Source: Cytophagales bacterium (GTDB lineage: Bacteria > Bacteroidota > Bacteroidia > Cytophagales > Spirosomataceae). Taken from it: DNA of 64,000 nucleotides. Below, in pieces: positions 25,812 through 36,700 of this stretch (positions are counted from its first letter, which is position 1; each line of letters opens with the position of its first letter). A program made the position numbers and the translations under genes. Location: contig RDXN01000052.1 in the NCBI GenBank assembly GCA_004292855.1, positions 31,704 to 95,703 of the forward strand, in the 5' to 3' direction. Below the pieces are notes generated by a model, which saw nothing but the letters and a program-made list of their open reading frames with translations, did not search any database and was not told the DNA's origin.

Positions 25812-28199
25812 ATGACAAAACAACTATTCTCTTTACTTTTTCTGACCGTTGTGCTGGCCACAAGTGTCCATGCCCAAACAATCCTGCTCACGGGCGAGGT
25901 TCGTAATTTTCACTCCCAACGCCCCATTGCGTTTGCGACTATTTCGGTAAACCGGCTCGTGAAACGCGTTATGAACGGTGCTCAGGCCAACGTTCGGGAA
26001 GAGTACACGACCTTGTCTGCCGATAGTTCGGGGCGGTTCTCGCAGCGGGTGCCCGTGGGCGAGTACGTTATTGAAGCGTCGGGGGTGGGGTACAGCCGCA
26101 AGTCGAAATTTATCAACCTCAAAACCGATACTTCGCTCCAGCTCGAATTGTCCGAACAAACGAATCAGCTCGACGACGTGGAGGTGAAAAGCAAGCGAGC
26201 CGAAGACAACGTCAAGAGTGTGGAGTCGAGCGTGATACGGGTCAACGTTCAGAATATAAAGAAGTTACCCATTGTTTTTGGGGAAGGTGACCTGATCAAA
26301 GCCCTTACGCTGCAACCCGGCGTCACGACCGTGGGCGAGGGAGCGGGGGGCTTCAACGTGCGGGGCGGCAAGGTGGATCAAAACCTGGTGCTGCTCGATG
26401 ATGCGCCGATTTTCAACACCTCGCACCTGTTGGGGCTGTTTACAAGCATCAACACGGAGGCCGTGCAAAACGCCACCCTCTACAAGGCCGTGATGCCTGC
26501 TCGTTACGGGGGGCGGCTGTCGTCGTTGCTGAATATCACGACCAAAGCCACCACCACCGAGGCCAAACGCGCCATTGGGGCCGGACCGATCAGTGCCAAC
26601 GCCTTGTTGCAGCAGCCGTTCAAAAACGGCTCGGTGATGGTGTCAGGGCGGGCGGCTTATCCAAACCTCGTGTTGGGGGCGTTGCCCAAGCGGTTCCGGG
26701 GCAGCAAGGCATCTTTCTACGACATGAACGGGGCGTTTCAGTACCGATTTTCGCCCAAACACAGCCTGAAACTCACGGGCTACCAAAGTGGTGATCGGTT
26801 TAAATTCCCTGAGGACACCTCGTATTTCTGGGGGTCTACGGCGGCCACTGCCCAATGGAGCAGTCTGTTGACCGAACGCCTTTCTGTGAATGTTAAAGGT
26901 ATTTTGAGCAACTACCAATACGGTGTGAATGGCCTGGGCGAGGGTCTCGAATACCGACTGACTTCGACCAACCGGCACAAAGAAATACGCGCCGACGTGT
27001 TGTATCAACTGGTCCGGCACAAACTCGAAGTGGGCGGTGGGGTCATCAACTACCGGTTCTCGCCCGCGACGGTCAAACCGACGGGTACAGCATCGGCGGT
27101 AACGCCCCAACGCTTGACCGACGAGTTAGGGCAGGAATTATCCGCCTACGTGAGCGACGAATGGACGATCAGCAAACGAGTGTCGGTGCAGGCAGGACTT
27201 CGGTACGCACAATTTCAAAACCGCAGCGGGGGCAATCTATTCACGTACGATCCTGATCAGCCCCGCACCGTCGAGTCAATTATTGACACACTGACCAACA
27301 GCCCTGGCACACCCTCGGCAACGTACGGGGGGCTGGAACCGCGTGTTTCGTTCAAAATCGAACTGACCGACAAGGCGTCGATAAAAGGAGGATACAGTCG
27401 AACGCGGCAATTTGTCCACCTGATTACGAACACAACGGCCATCTCGCCCATCGACTACTGGAAACTCAGCGGAAAGTACCTTCAACCGCAGGTTGCTGAT
27501 CAGTTTTCGCTTGGCTACTACCGCAATATGGCCGACAACACCTACGAAACTTACGTGGAAGGGTTTTACAAGGACATGAACCAACTGGTAGAGTATAAAG
27601 ACGGGGCCTCCTTGCTGCTCAATCCTCATCTCGAAACCGAGTTGCTACCCGCTGTCGGGAAGGCGTATGGCGTTGAGGTGAGCATTCAGAAAAACACGGG
27701 GCGACTCACGGGCAATGTGAGCTACACCTGGTCGCGGTCGTGGGTGGCGGTGCAGTCGCCGTTTGTGGCCGAGCAGGTGAACCGGGGCGCGTTTTATCCG
27801 TCACTCTACGACAAGCCGCACAATATCACCTTGTTGGGGCAGTATTTTCTGGGCAGCGGCTGGACCTTCTCCGGCACGTTTACGTACCAATCGGGCCGAC
27901 CGATCACGTATCCCGACGGGCAGTACAGCTACAATCAGAGCCTGATTTTTAACTATTCGCGACGCAACGCCGACCGGCTTCCCGATTTTCACCGGCTCGA
28001 CGTGTCGTTCTCACGGGATAGTCGACGCAACAAAACGCAGAAGACCTACAACATTGTAAACATTTCGTTTTACAACCTCTATGCCCGCAAAAACCCCTAT
28101 TCAATCTTTTTCAGGCAGTATCTGGAAGTTGGACGGGCGTATCGGCTAGCGGTTTTGGGTACGATTGTCCCCTCTGTGACTGTGACGAAGTATTGGTAA
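25812..28199 (+). CDS. TonB-dependent receptor with carboxypeptidase-regulatory-like N-terminal domain
   Basis: 795-residue outer-membrane receptor: signal peptide ending HAQ near residue 22, a peptidase-regulatory-like domain (about 25-115), plug domain (about 145-235; GGFNVRGGKVDQNLVLLDD), and a beta barrel ending in an aromatic residue (KYW). It lacks the SusC signature and the following gene is DUF4249, the usual partner of this receptor class. Ligand unknown. The DUF4249 gene begins 7 bases after the stop. Confidence 0.93.
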   Translation: MTKQLFSLLFLTVVLATSVHAQTILLTGEVRNFHSQRPIAFATISVNRLVKRVMNGAQANVREEYTTLSADSSGRFSQRVPVGEYVIEASGVGYSRKSKFINLKTDTSLQLELSEQTNQLDDVEVKSKRAEDNVKSVESSVIRVNVQNIKKLPIVFGEGDLIKALTLQPGVTTVGEGAGGFNVRGGKVDQNLVLLDDAPIFNTSHLLGLFTSINTEAVQNATLYKAVMPARYGGRLSSLLNITTKATTTEAKRAIGAGPISANALLQQPFKNGSVMVSGRAAYPNLVLGALPKRFRGSKASFYDMNGAFQYRFSPKHSLKLTGYQSGDRFKFPEDTSYFWGSTAATAQWSSLLTERLSVNVKGILSNYQYGVNGLGEGLEYRLTSTNRHKEIRADVLYQLVRHKLEVGGGVINYRFSPATVKPTGTASAVTPQRLTDELGQELSAYVSDEWTISKRVSVQAGLRYAQFQNRSGGNLFTYDPDQPRTVESIIDTLTNSPGTPSATYGGLEPRVSFKIELTDKASIKGGYSRTRQFVHLITNTTAISPIDYWKLSGKYLQPQVADQFSLGYYRNMADNTYETYVEGFYKDMNQLVEYKDGASLLLNPHLETELLPAVGKAYGVEVSIQKNTGRLTGNVSYTWSRSWVAVQSPFVAEQVNRGAFYPSLYDKPHNITLLGQYFLGSGWTFSGTFTYQSGRPITYPDGQYSYNQSLIFNYSRRNADRLPDFHRLDVSFSRDSRRNKTQKTYNIVNISFYNLYARKNPYSIFFRQYLEVGRAYRLAVLGTIVPSVTVTKYW

Positions 28200-28205
28200 T
28201 TTTTT

Positions 28206-29219
28206 ATGGGAACGTGGATGAGACCTCTAGTACTACTCCTTACCTTACTCCTCACTGGTTGTCTCGACCCGGTGCAAGTGCCCCTGCGTCAGGAGACAGC
28301 GCAATTGGTGGTGGAAGGGTTGCTAACCAATGAAGCAAACCCATTTCTACGGCTCTCGCTTACCTCTCAATTTGGTAGCTCCTACGAGATTGAACCTGTG
28401 CAGGGTGCCTATGTAGAAGTTCGAACAACGGGGGGTGAAGCCATCGTATTTCGGCCAGTTCCGGGTGAGGTGGGGATTTACAAACCGCTTACAACTGGCT
28501 TTACAACACGCATAGGGCAGGCGTATAGCTTGTATCTGAAACTGTTGGATGGCCGTGAGTTTGGCTCTGAACCGCAGCTATTAACAGCACCCATCCCGAT
28601 CAATGAACTGCGTGCGGAGTTTACAGATAAGCCCAGGTATGGCTTCCAGGTTTACTTAGACGTAAAAGACCCAGGCAACACTGAAAACCACTATCGCTGG
28701 ACTGGTCGTGGCTACCACCAACGGCGTTCTAAAGGGGTGCCGGTTGGGTTTGGGACGGCGGTTTGCTGCGACCGGTGCTGGGTCTTGAAAGAAGACCAGT
28801 CAGTGAATTCGTTCTCGGACGCACTGGTGAACGGGAGCCTAATTACGCAACGCTCCGTTTTTCTATCGCCTTTCTACATATTGGGAAAACACCTGATTGA
28901 GATTCAGCAGTACTCCATTTCTCGTCAGGCTTACCAGTACTGGAACCGCTACAAAGACCAGCAAAAACGGACGGGAACCATTTTTGACCCGTTGCCCGCG
29001 CCCCTTCTTGGCAACGTGGTGAACCTGAACGACCCGAAAGATATTGCTCTGGGCTTTTTCGAAGTAGCCAGCGTTACCCGTAAGCGTATTGAACCCGTGG
29101 CCAGTACGCAGGGAGTCATCGCGGCTAACTTAACGGGTAATGAATATATCCCTGACGGAGATTGTACGTCCGGCTTTCCGTTTGCGATTTATATTTCAGA
29201 AATGCCCCCTGGCTGGTAA
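28206..29219 (+). CDS. DUF4249 lipoprotein, copy A
   Basis: 337-residue outer-membrane lipoprotein (lipobox LTGC, cysteine near residue 19) of the DUF4249 family, which accompanies TonB receptors in Bacteroidota; function unknown but a ligand-binding accessory role is usually supposed. The N-terminal part (LVVEGLLTNE, then a beta-sandwich-like region) is followed by a conserved VCCDRCWV cysteine cluster near residue 190 and a GDC near the C-terminus. The most divergent of the three copies in this run. Confidence 0.88.
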   Translation: MGTWMRPLVLLLTLLLTGCLDPVQVPLRQETAQLVVEGLLTNEANPFLRLSLTSQFGSSYEIEPVQGAYVEVRTTGGEAIVFRPVPGEVGIYKPLTTGFTTRIGQAYSLYLKLLDGREFGSEPQLLTAPIPINELRAEFTDKPRYGFQVYLDVKDPGNTENHYRWTGRGYHQRRSKGVPVGFGTAVCCDRCWVLKEDQSVNSFSDALVNGSLITQRSVFLSPFYILGKHLIEIQQYSISRQAYQYWNRYKDQQKRTGTIFDPLPAPLLGNVVNLNDPKDIALGFFEVASVTRKRIEPVASTQGVIAANLTGNEYIPDGDCTSGFPFAIYISEMPPGW

Positions 29220-29232
29220 ACCAAACTGACCA

Positions 29233-30555
29233 ATGAAGAATCTCCTTTGTGTTGGGATACTGCTTGTCGGGTTGGCCCATTGCCGACCGGCCACAGATCA
29301 GGTAGAAACACTGCCGCCAGTGGTGTCGTTGCTGGGGGTCTATCCAGTTAAAAATACCGAAGCCGAAGCAAACGTGGTGATTTCGGGGCAGACCCGGCAG
29401 ATTTCGGAAGTGGGTGTGGTTTGGTCGGATAAGCCTAACCCCAACATTAACGATAACCGACAGGCACAGGGAGATCTGCAAGGCCAAACCACGTTTTTCC
29501 TGCAACTCTCCCCGTTGCAAACAGGCCAAAATGTCTATGTACGAGCCTATTATGTTCAGAAGGGATCGGTGGTGTACAGTCAGGAAGAGGTTGAACTTAC
29601 CCAGAACTTCACAGGCAACTGGAGTCGGTTAGCGTCTCCGCTATTGGCAACGGGTCAATATATTCCTGTTGATAGTTATACGCCTGCAATGGTCAATGGT
29701 GCTTTGTATGTCCTGGTGCTTTATATCGTGAACCGATACACGAACTTTGCCCGGCCAGCTTATTACTTTCCGACACCAAACGGCTGGCAGGACAAAATCT
29801 ATGACAGTGAATCCAGATTGGGGAGACCGATGCGTTTTGGGTCGTTTCGGGCTGAGTTTATAGCCTATGGGACTGAGGATGCAGCACTGATCGGCGGAGG
29901 GTATCAAAAGCCACCCGGTGGCGACCCATTTTATTTGAAAAACATGAGGATTGCAGGGTTTTTAGGAGACAACTGGCCACTTTATCCCGGCGCAAACGTT
30001 CCCACCAGTAGTTTCGGGTTGAGTGGCGCGGGTTATGTGCTGGAAAACAAACCCGACGGAAAACTCTGGCGTTTCAACATGGACAATTTTCAATGGGAAA
30101 TAGCTGCCAAAACACCCGTTCAAAAAGAAGGTAAGTGGGTCAGCTTCGACGCGGGCGAACGCACCTTTATCCTGCTCGAACCCGCCAACTGGACCGACGG
30201 GCTTGACGGGCTTTATGAGTTTATGCCTGCCACCGATTCCTGGCAGAAACGAAGAAATTTCCCCGGTGAAAACCGCCGACGTGCATTGGCGTTTACGGCT
30301 GGTAACAAACTTTATTATGGAGCTGGTCAATCGGCCCAGACATTTAAACCCCTGCGCGACATCTGGGTTTACGACCCGGCTACCGATTTGTGGCAAAAAG
30401 AAACCGACTATCCGGGTACGGGCAACGCCAATCTGGTGGGTATAGGCGTAATGAAAACGGCTTACATTGGCTTCGGTCAACAAATTGTACCCGGAGCCAA
30501 CCGGGGCGAAATTATTAATTATGCTAATGATTTCTGGCAATATAAACCCCGATAG
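29233..30555 (+). CDS. Kelch-like repeat lipoprotein with extra N-terminal beta domain, copy A
   Basis: 440 residues; the signal peptide ends at LAHC. Residues about 28-120 form a fibronectin/Ig-like segment (VVWSDKPNPN, YVRAYYV). The rest has kelch-type blades (LYEFMPATDSWQKR, LYYGAGQ, IWVYDPATDLWQKE), suggesting a small beta-propeller at the cell surface. No catalytic motif. It stands between two DUF4249 genes with gaps of 13 and 19 bases, so a common transcript and shared complex are likely. Confidence 0.82.
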   Translation: MKNLLCVGILLVGLAHCRPATDQVETLPPVVSLLGVYPVKNTEAEANVVISGQTRQISEVGVVWSDKPNPNINDNRQAQGDLQGQTTFFLQLSPLQTGQNVYVRAYYVQKGSVVYSQEEVELTQNFTGNWSRLASPLLATGQYIPVDSYTPAMVNGALYVLVLYIVNRYTNFARPAYYFPTPNGWQDKIYDSESRLGRPMRFGSFRAEFIAYGTEDAALIGGGYQKPPGGDPFYLKNMRIAGFLGDNWPLYPGANVPTSSFGLSGAGYVLENKPDGKLWRFNMDNFQWEIAAKTPVQKEGKWVSFDAGERTFILLEPANWTDGLDGLYEFMPATDSWQKRRNFPGENRRRALAFTAGNKLYYGAGQSAQTFKPLRDIWVYDPATDLWQKETDYPGTGNANLVGIGVMKTAYIGFGQQIVPGANRGEIINYANDFWQYKPR

Positions 30556-30574
30556 ACGGGCTAACCAACAACTC

Positions 30575-31603
30575 ATGAGGGCTGTGATGACTCGAAGTCC
30601 TTGTCTGTGGCTATTCCTGACTTTACTCCTCACCGGCTGCCTCGATCCGGCGAATGTGGTGCTGCGCCAGGAGACCGAGAAATTGGTGGTGGAGGGTTTG
30701 CTCACCAACGAGTCGAACCCATTTTTGCGGCTCTCGCTGACGACGCAGTTTGGTAACGCCAACACCATTGAACCGCTCCAGGGTGCCTATGTCGAAGTTC
30801 GTCAGGTAGGGGGCGAGTCGGTTGTGTTCCGGCCTGTGCCCGCCGAACGGGGCCTGTACCGCCCCACTAGTTCCGTATTTGTGGCCAAAACAGGCAGTGC
30901 TTACAGCCTTTATCTGAAACTCCCCGATGGACGCGAGTACCGCACCGAACCACAAACGCTACCTGCTTCCGTACCCATCGAGAGCCTGACAGCCACGTTT
31001 GTAGAGGGCGAACGAGGGAGGCAGTCTGGTTTTCAGACCTCTCTGGACCTGAAAGACCCCGTCAAAACCCAGAATTTCTACCGATGGACCGCGCGGGGCT
31101 TTCATCAGCGCATTTCGAAAGGGGTGCCGGTGGGCTTTGGAGCTGTTTGCTGCGACCGTTGCTGGGTGCTCGAAGAAGACCCCTCAATCAATCTGTTTTC
31201 CGATGCCCTCGTCGATGGCAGTCTAGTGAAAGGGAGACCCGTGTTTTTCTCGCCCTTTTTCACCCTGGGCAAACATCTCATCGAGGTGCAGCAATACAGC
31301 CTGACTCAACAAGCGTATCAATACTGGGGCCGCTACCGCGACCAACAACAGCGCACCGGCTCTATTTTCGACCCTCTGCCCGCGCCCTTGTTGGGCAACG
31401 TGGTGAACATAGCCGACCCGCAGGACATTGCCCTGGGGTTCTTTGAGGTATCGGGCGTGGCCCGCAAACGCATCGAACCCGTGGCTAGTACGCAGGGACA
31501 GATTGCCTTTAATCTGAACAATTCCCTGTTTGTTCCAGCGGGTGACTGTATGTTCGCGTTCCCGTTTTCGGTTTATGTCTCAATCAATCCACCCGGCTGG
31601 TAA
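30575..31603 (+). CDS. DUF4249 lipoprotein, copy B
   Basis: 342 residues from the ATG at 30575 (an ATG at 30587 is also possible); the longer reading from 30467 overlaps the kelch gene and is rejected. Lipobox LTGC, LVVEGLLTNE block, VCCDRCWV cluster and C-terminal GDC as in copy A. Over long stretches it is nearly identical in DNA to copy C, so the two arose by recent tandem duplication or are kept alike by gene conversion. Confidence 0.88.
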   Translation: MRAVMTRSPCLWLFLTLLLTGCLDPANVVLRQETEKLVVEGLLTNESNPFLRLSLTTQFGNANTIEPLQGAYVEVRQVGGESVVFRPVPAERGLYRPTSSVFVAKTGSAYSLYLKLPDGREYRTEPQTLPASVPIESLTATFVEGERGRQSGFQTSLDLKDPVKTQNFYRWTARGFHQRISKGVPVGFGAVCCDRCWVLEEDPSINLFSDALVDGSLVKGRPVFFSPFFTLGKHLIEVQQYSLTQQAYQYWGRYRDQQQRTGSIFDPLPAPLLGNVVNIADPQDIALGFFEVSGVARKRIEPVASTQGQIAFNLNNSLFVPAGDCMFAFPFSVYVSINPPGW

Positions 31604-31618
31604 ACTCGCTTCTGATTC

Positions 31619-32626
31619 ATGACAAAGTGGCTTTCATTCCTCTTTTGCGCCTTACTGCTCACCGGTTGTCTCGATCCGGTGGATCTGGCCCTGCGACAGG
31701 AAACCGAGAAATTGGTCGTGGAGGGTTTGCTCACAAACGAGCTAAACCCGTTTTTGCGGCTCTCGCTGACTACGCAGTTTGGCAATGCCAACACGGTTGA
31801 GCCGCTCAAGGGAGCCTATGTAGAAGTTCGGCAAGCGGGGGGCGAGTCGGTTATATTTCGGTCTGTGCCTGGTGAGCTTGGGTTGTACAAACCCGACAAC
31901 CGGGCCTTTGCTGGCAAACCGGGTGGTGCGTATAGTCTCTACCTAAAACTTCCCGATGGGCGTGAATACCGCTCCGACGCTCAATTATTGCCTGTTCCGG
32001 TGCCTATCGAGAGTTTGAACGCTACCTTTGGAGAAGGCAAACAGTTTGGTTTTCAAACATATCTGGATTTTAGAGACCCCACCAAGACTCCAAACTTTTA
32101 CCGCTGGACGGCCTTTGGCTATCACCAACGGAGGTCGAAAGGAATTAAAGTAAGTTATGGTCCCGGTGTTTGCTGCGACCGGTGCTGGGTGCGCGAAGAA
32201 AATTCGGCCATTAACCTGTTCGCCGATGCCTTAGTGGATGGCAGTATGGTGAAAGGGCGGCCCGTGTTTTTCTCACCCTTTTTCACTCTGGGCAAACATC
32301 TCATCGAAGTGCAGCAATACAGCCTGAGTCAACAAGCGTATCAATACTGGAGCCGCTACCGCGACCAACAACAGCGCACTGGCTCCATTTTCGACCCACT
32401 ACCCGCGCCTTTACTGGGCAACGTGGTGAATATCAGTGACCCCAACGACATTGCCCTGGGGTTCTTTGAGGTATCGGGGGTGACCCGTAAACGTATCGAA
32501 CCTTTGGCCAATACGCAGTTGGTGGCTGCTTATAACCTGGAAAACACTGATTTTGTCCCGGAGGGGGATTGCATGGCATCGTTCCCATTTTCGATCTACA
32601 CAACCATCAATCCTCCGGGTTGGTAA
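31619..32626 (+). CDS. DUF4249 lipoprotein, copy C
   Basis: 335 residues, lipobox LTGC near residue 18. Domain order as in copies A and B, with VCCDRCWV near residue 185. The 3' half (from about 32278) is almost the same DNA sequence as 31255-31480 of copy B. It lies 15 bases after copy B and 14 bases before the second kelch gene. Confidence 0.88.
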   Translation: MTKWLSFLFCALLLTGCLDPVDLALRQETEKLVVEGLLTNELNPFLRLSLTTQFGNANTVEPLKGAYVEVRQAGGESVIFRSVPGELGLYKPDNRAFAGKPGGAYSLYLKLPDGREYRSDAQLLPVPVPIESLNATFGEGKQFGFQTYLDFRDPTKTPNFYRWTAFGYHQRRSKGIKVSYGPGVCCDRCWVREENSAINLFADALVDGSMVKGRPVFFSPFFTLGKHLIEVQQYSLSQQAYQYWSRYRDQQQRTGSIFDPLPAPLLGNVVNISDPNDIALGFFEVSGVTRKRIEPLANTQLVAAYNLENTDFVPEGDCMASFPFSIYTTINPPGW

Positions 32627-32640
32627 ACTCGCTTCTAACC

Positions 32641-33699
32641 ATGAGAAAACTCGTACTTGTTCTCACATCAACCGTTCTGCTGGCCGCTTGCAAAACCCCC
32701 GAAGAGGTGGTTACGAAAGTCCCGACGGTTGTTGAAGAGCCACCCGTTAATCTGGCTAACGTTATGGGCAACTGGGCGCGGGTGGCGTCGCCCACCATCG
32801 AAGCAGACCGCTACATGTCGGCCGATGGCCTAACCTTTTCGGGCAGCGGGGGTGGGCTGGTTTTTTACGCCGTCGACCGGAACACCAACCGGGCGGTGCA
32901 AAAGATTTTCTATCCGGGCTTCGACGATTGGCAACCCCGTTTTTACGAGCGCGATTTGCCCCGCGAAGCTCCCATGCGGTTCGATCTGTTCCGGGCCTCG
33001 TTCAACACGCCTGCCAATCGGAGCGTCGCGATGGTTGGCGGAGGGTATTACAAGCAGCCCAACGGCGAACGATTTTTTCTGAAAACGTTTTACATCGAAA
33101 ACATCGACGGGTACACCTGGGAACCGCCCTATCCCGGTGCCGACGTTCCGGCGAGCAGTTTCGGAGTATCTCCGTACGGTTATATCCTTGAGAACAAGGC
33201 CAATGGCAAGTTGTGGCGATTCGACACGAACGCCATTCGGTGGGAGGCCGTCAGCAACGCACCCGTAGCAAAAGACGCCCGGTTTGTGGCCTTCGACGCG
33301 GGCGAACGGGCTTTTGTAATCGCCGAATCGAGCAACTGGAACGACCCGCTGGGAAGCCTGTATGAGTTTATGCCCACCAAAAACGAATGGCAACCCCGCA
33401 AACCCTTTCCGGGCGATAACCGCCGACGTGGCCTTGCGTTTGTCCATAATAACCGGCTTTACTACGGCGCAGGACAGTCGGCACCCGGCCAAAAACCCCT
33501 GCGCGACCTCTGGAGCTACGACCCCGCCACCGACAACTGGCAAAAAGTGGCCGACTACCCCGGCGCGGGCACGATCAGCCTCGTTGGCGTTAGTATCGGC
33601 GGTTCGGTTTACATCGGGTTTGGGCAGCAGGCACTTACCAACGCCAACAAAGGCGAGACCATTACCGACGTAAACGATTTCTGGCGACTCAGGCCGTAG
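32641..33699 (+). CDS. Kelch-like repeat lipoprotein, copy B
   Basis: 352 residues from the ATG at 32641, which begins a clear lipoprotein signal (LLAACKTP). It matches the propeller part of kelch copy A (NWARVASP, LYEFMPTKNEW, RRRGLAF, YYGAGQSAPGQKPLRDLW) but lacks the N-terminal Ig-like domain of copy A. The upstream in-frame extension from 32569 lies within DUF4249 copy C and is not used. Confidence 0.83.
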   Translation: MRKLVLVLTSTVLLAACKTPEEVVTKVPTVVEEPPVNLANVMGNWARVASPTIEADRYMSADGLTFSGSGGGLVFYAVDRNTNRAVQKIFYPGFDDWQPRFYERDLPREAPMRFDLFRASFNTPANRSVAMVGGGYYKQPNGERFFLKTFYIENIDGYTWEPPYPGADVPASSFGVSPYGYILENKANGKLWRFDTNAIRWEAVSNAPVAKDARFVAFDAGERAFVIAESSNWNDPLGSLYEFMPTKNEWQPRKPFPGDNRRRGLAFVHNNRLYYGAGQSAPGQKPLRDLWSYDPATDNWQKVADYPGAGTISLVGVSIGGSVYIGFGQQALTNANKGETITDVNDFWRLRP

Positions 33700-33708
33700 T
33701 ACCCATCA

Positions 33709-36700
33709 ATGAACACCGTAATGAACCAATTTATCAAATTCTCACCCCTGCTCATCGTGCTTTGGTTGGCTGGTTGCCAAACCCAACCGACTCTGTTTAA
33801 AAAATTATCGGGTAGCGAAACCGGGATTCAGTTTGCCAACAAACTCGGCACGTCGGGCGATACGGCCACGGCCCGGCTGAATATTCTCGAATACCTCTAC
33901 TACTACAACGGCGGGGGCGTGGCTACCGGCGACCTCAACAACGACGGCCTGTTGGACCTCTATTTCGTGTCGAGCGAGGGGAAAAACGCCCTGTACCTGA
34001 ACAAGGGCAACCGCGATGGCGGATCACTGAAATTCGAGGACGTGACCGACAAAGCCGGAGTGGGGGGCATGGCTAGCTGGCAAACGGGCGTGTCGATGGC
34101 CGATGTGAATGGCGATGGTCTGCTCGATATTTACGTGTGCGCGGTGGGCAAATACAAATCGATCAAGGGCCATAACGAGCTGTATATCAATCAGGGAGCT
34201 GGCAAAGACGGTGTACCAATTTTTGCTGAAAAAGCAAAAGAATACGGTCTTGCCTTCGAGGGTTTCTCCACCCAAGCCACCTTCTTCGATTACGACCGCG
34301 ACGGTGACCTCGACTGTTACCTCCTCACCCACGCCACCCACAGCGTTAGTTCCTACGACAAGGTATCGGCCCGTGGCCTCCGCGACAACGAAGCCGGGGA
34401 CCACTTATATCGTAATGTTGGTAAAGTAGCAGTAAGCAGTAGCAGTAAGCAGTTTCCTCTCGCCCAACCCCTGCCAACTGCTACTGTCGACTGCCACTTT
34501 GTTGACGTTTCCGCCGAAGCGGGCATTTACGGGGCGGCAATGGGTTATGGGTTGGGGGTGGTTACGGCCGACGTGAACAACGATGGTTGGGACGATATTT
34601 ATGTCTCGAATGATTTCCACGAAGACGATTATTATTATGTCAATCAGCGCGACGGAACCTTTAAAGAGGAAGTAAAAAGCCATTTTAAGCACCTCAGCAA
34701 GTATTCGATGGGTTGCGATGTGGCCGACGTGAACAACGACGGGCGGCTCGACGTGTTTACGTCGGACATGCACCCGCCCGATGAGGTAACCGAAAAAATG
34801 TCGCTCGGCGAGGATGCCTACGACATTTATCAATACAAACTCCAGTTTGGATTTTACAACCAATACAGCCGCAACGCCTTGCAACTGAATGTGGGTGGAG
34901 ACCGCTTTGTGGATGCGGGCCTGCTCGCGGGCGTGTCCTCGACCGACTGGACATGGTCGCCCCTGCTGGCCGATTTCGACAACGATGGCATCCGCGATGT
35001 GTTTATCTCGAACGGCATTCCGCACCGCCCAAACGATTTGGACTACCTCAAATTCCTGTCGGCGGAGGTCGATACGATGGTTACCAAGCTCCAGCCAGTG
35101 TTTGCCCAGAAAGCATCCGACCAGAAAGCTATTGACGAGATGCCCGACGGAGCCGTTGCCAATTTTATGTTCCGGGGCACCGGGTCGGCGGGTCGCCCGA
35201 ATCTACGCTACGAGGACCAATCGAAAGCGTGGGGATTTACCGAAAAGACCGTCTCGAACGGGGCCATTTACGCCGATCTGGATAATGATGGCGATTTGGA
35301 CATCATTACCAACGATCTCAACAGCCCGGCGGGCGTGTACGAAAACACCCTGAGTGGCAGCACTAGTCCGGCGCAAAACTCCTTGACTATCAAGCTACTG
35401 GGCAACCAACCCAACACGCAGGGTATTGGCGCAAAGGTAATTGTGAAACAACGCGACTCCGTGCAGGTGCTGCATCAACAGCCGGTGCGGGGGTTCATGT
35501 CGTCGGTTTCGCCGTGGTTACACGCGGGCCTGGGTAACAGGGCCACCGTCGACACGCTCGTGGTGATTTGGCCGGACGGAAAAATGCAACAATTGGCCAA
35601 TGTGAAAGCGAATCAAACCCTCACGCTGAAGCAAACCGACGCCCAACTCGATGGCTCGCGCTACACGATTGAGCCACCCGCTCAGCCCGTGTTTGCGGAA
35701 GACAGCACCCGCCTGCAACTCGCCCACCGCGAAAACGAGTTTGCCGAGTTCACCCGCGAGCCGCTGATGCCGTTCAAAGTCTCGACCGATGGCCCCAAAA
35801 TGGCTGTGGGCGATGTGAACGGCGACGGTCTCGATGATGTGTACCTGTGTGGTGCCCGCGATCAGGCCGGGCAGTTGATGATTCAGACGGGAGCGGGGAA
35901 ATTTGCCCCCTCACCCCAACCGGATTTCCTGACCGACGCGGCCAATGAAGACACCGACGCCCTGTTTTTCGACGCCGATGGCGATGGCGACCTCGACCTC
36001 TATGTGGTCAGCGGGGGCAACGAGTACGTGCGCGGCATGACCGAGCTTCAGGACCGGCTTTACCGCAACAATGGTAAGGGCGGTTTCACCCGCGACAAGA
36101 CGCCCCTGCCCCCGATGGACGAAAACAAAGGTTGCGTAACAGCCGCCGATTTCGACGCCGACGGCGACCGTGATCTGTTTGTGGGGGGGCGTTCGGTGGC
36201 GTTCGGCTACGGTGATGTTCCGCGCTCGTTTTTGTTGCGAAATAACGGAGCGGGGACTTTCACCGACGTGACAAAACAACTCGCACCCGACCTCCAACTG
36301 CCGGGTCTCGTGACTGACGCGCTCTGGACCGACCTCGACAACGACAAAGATTCCGATTTGATCGTGGTGGGTGAATGGATGGGCATCCAACGGTTTGAAA
36401 ACACGGGAAAAGGTGTGTTGAAACCGATGAAGGGCGACCCGGAAACTCGTAAGGGTCTGTGGCACAGCTTGGCAGCCGCCGACATGGATAACGATGGCGA
36501 TATGGATCTGGTAGCCGGGAACCTCGGCCTAAACACCAAATACATCAAACAGCAGAGTCCTCTACTGCGCATGTATGCCAACGATCTCGACCAAAACGGG
36601 CGTATGGAGCAACTGCTCACCTATCAGCGCGATGGCAACTGGTATCCGGTGGCCTCCCGTGACGAACTCGCCAAAATGGCCCCCATCATCATCAACAAGC

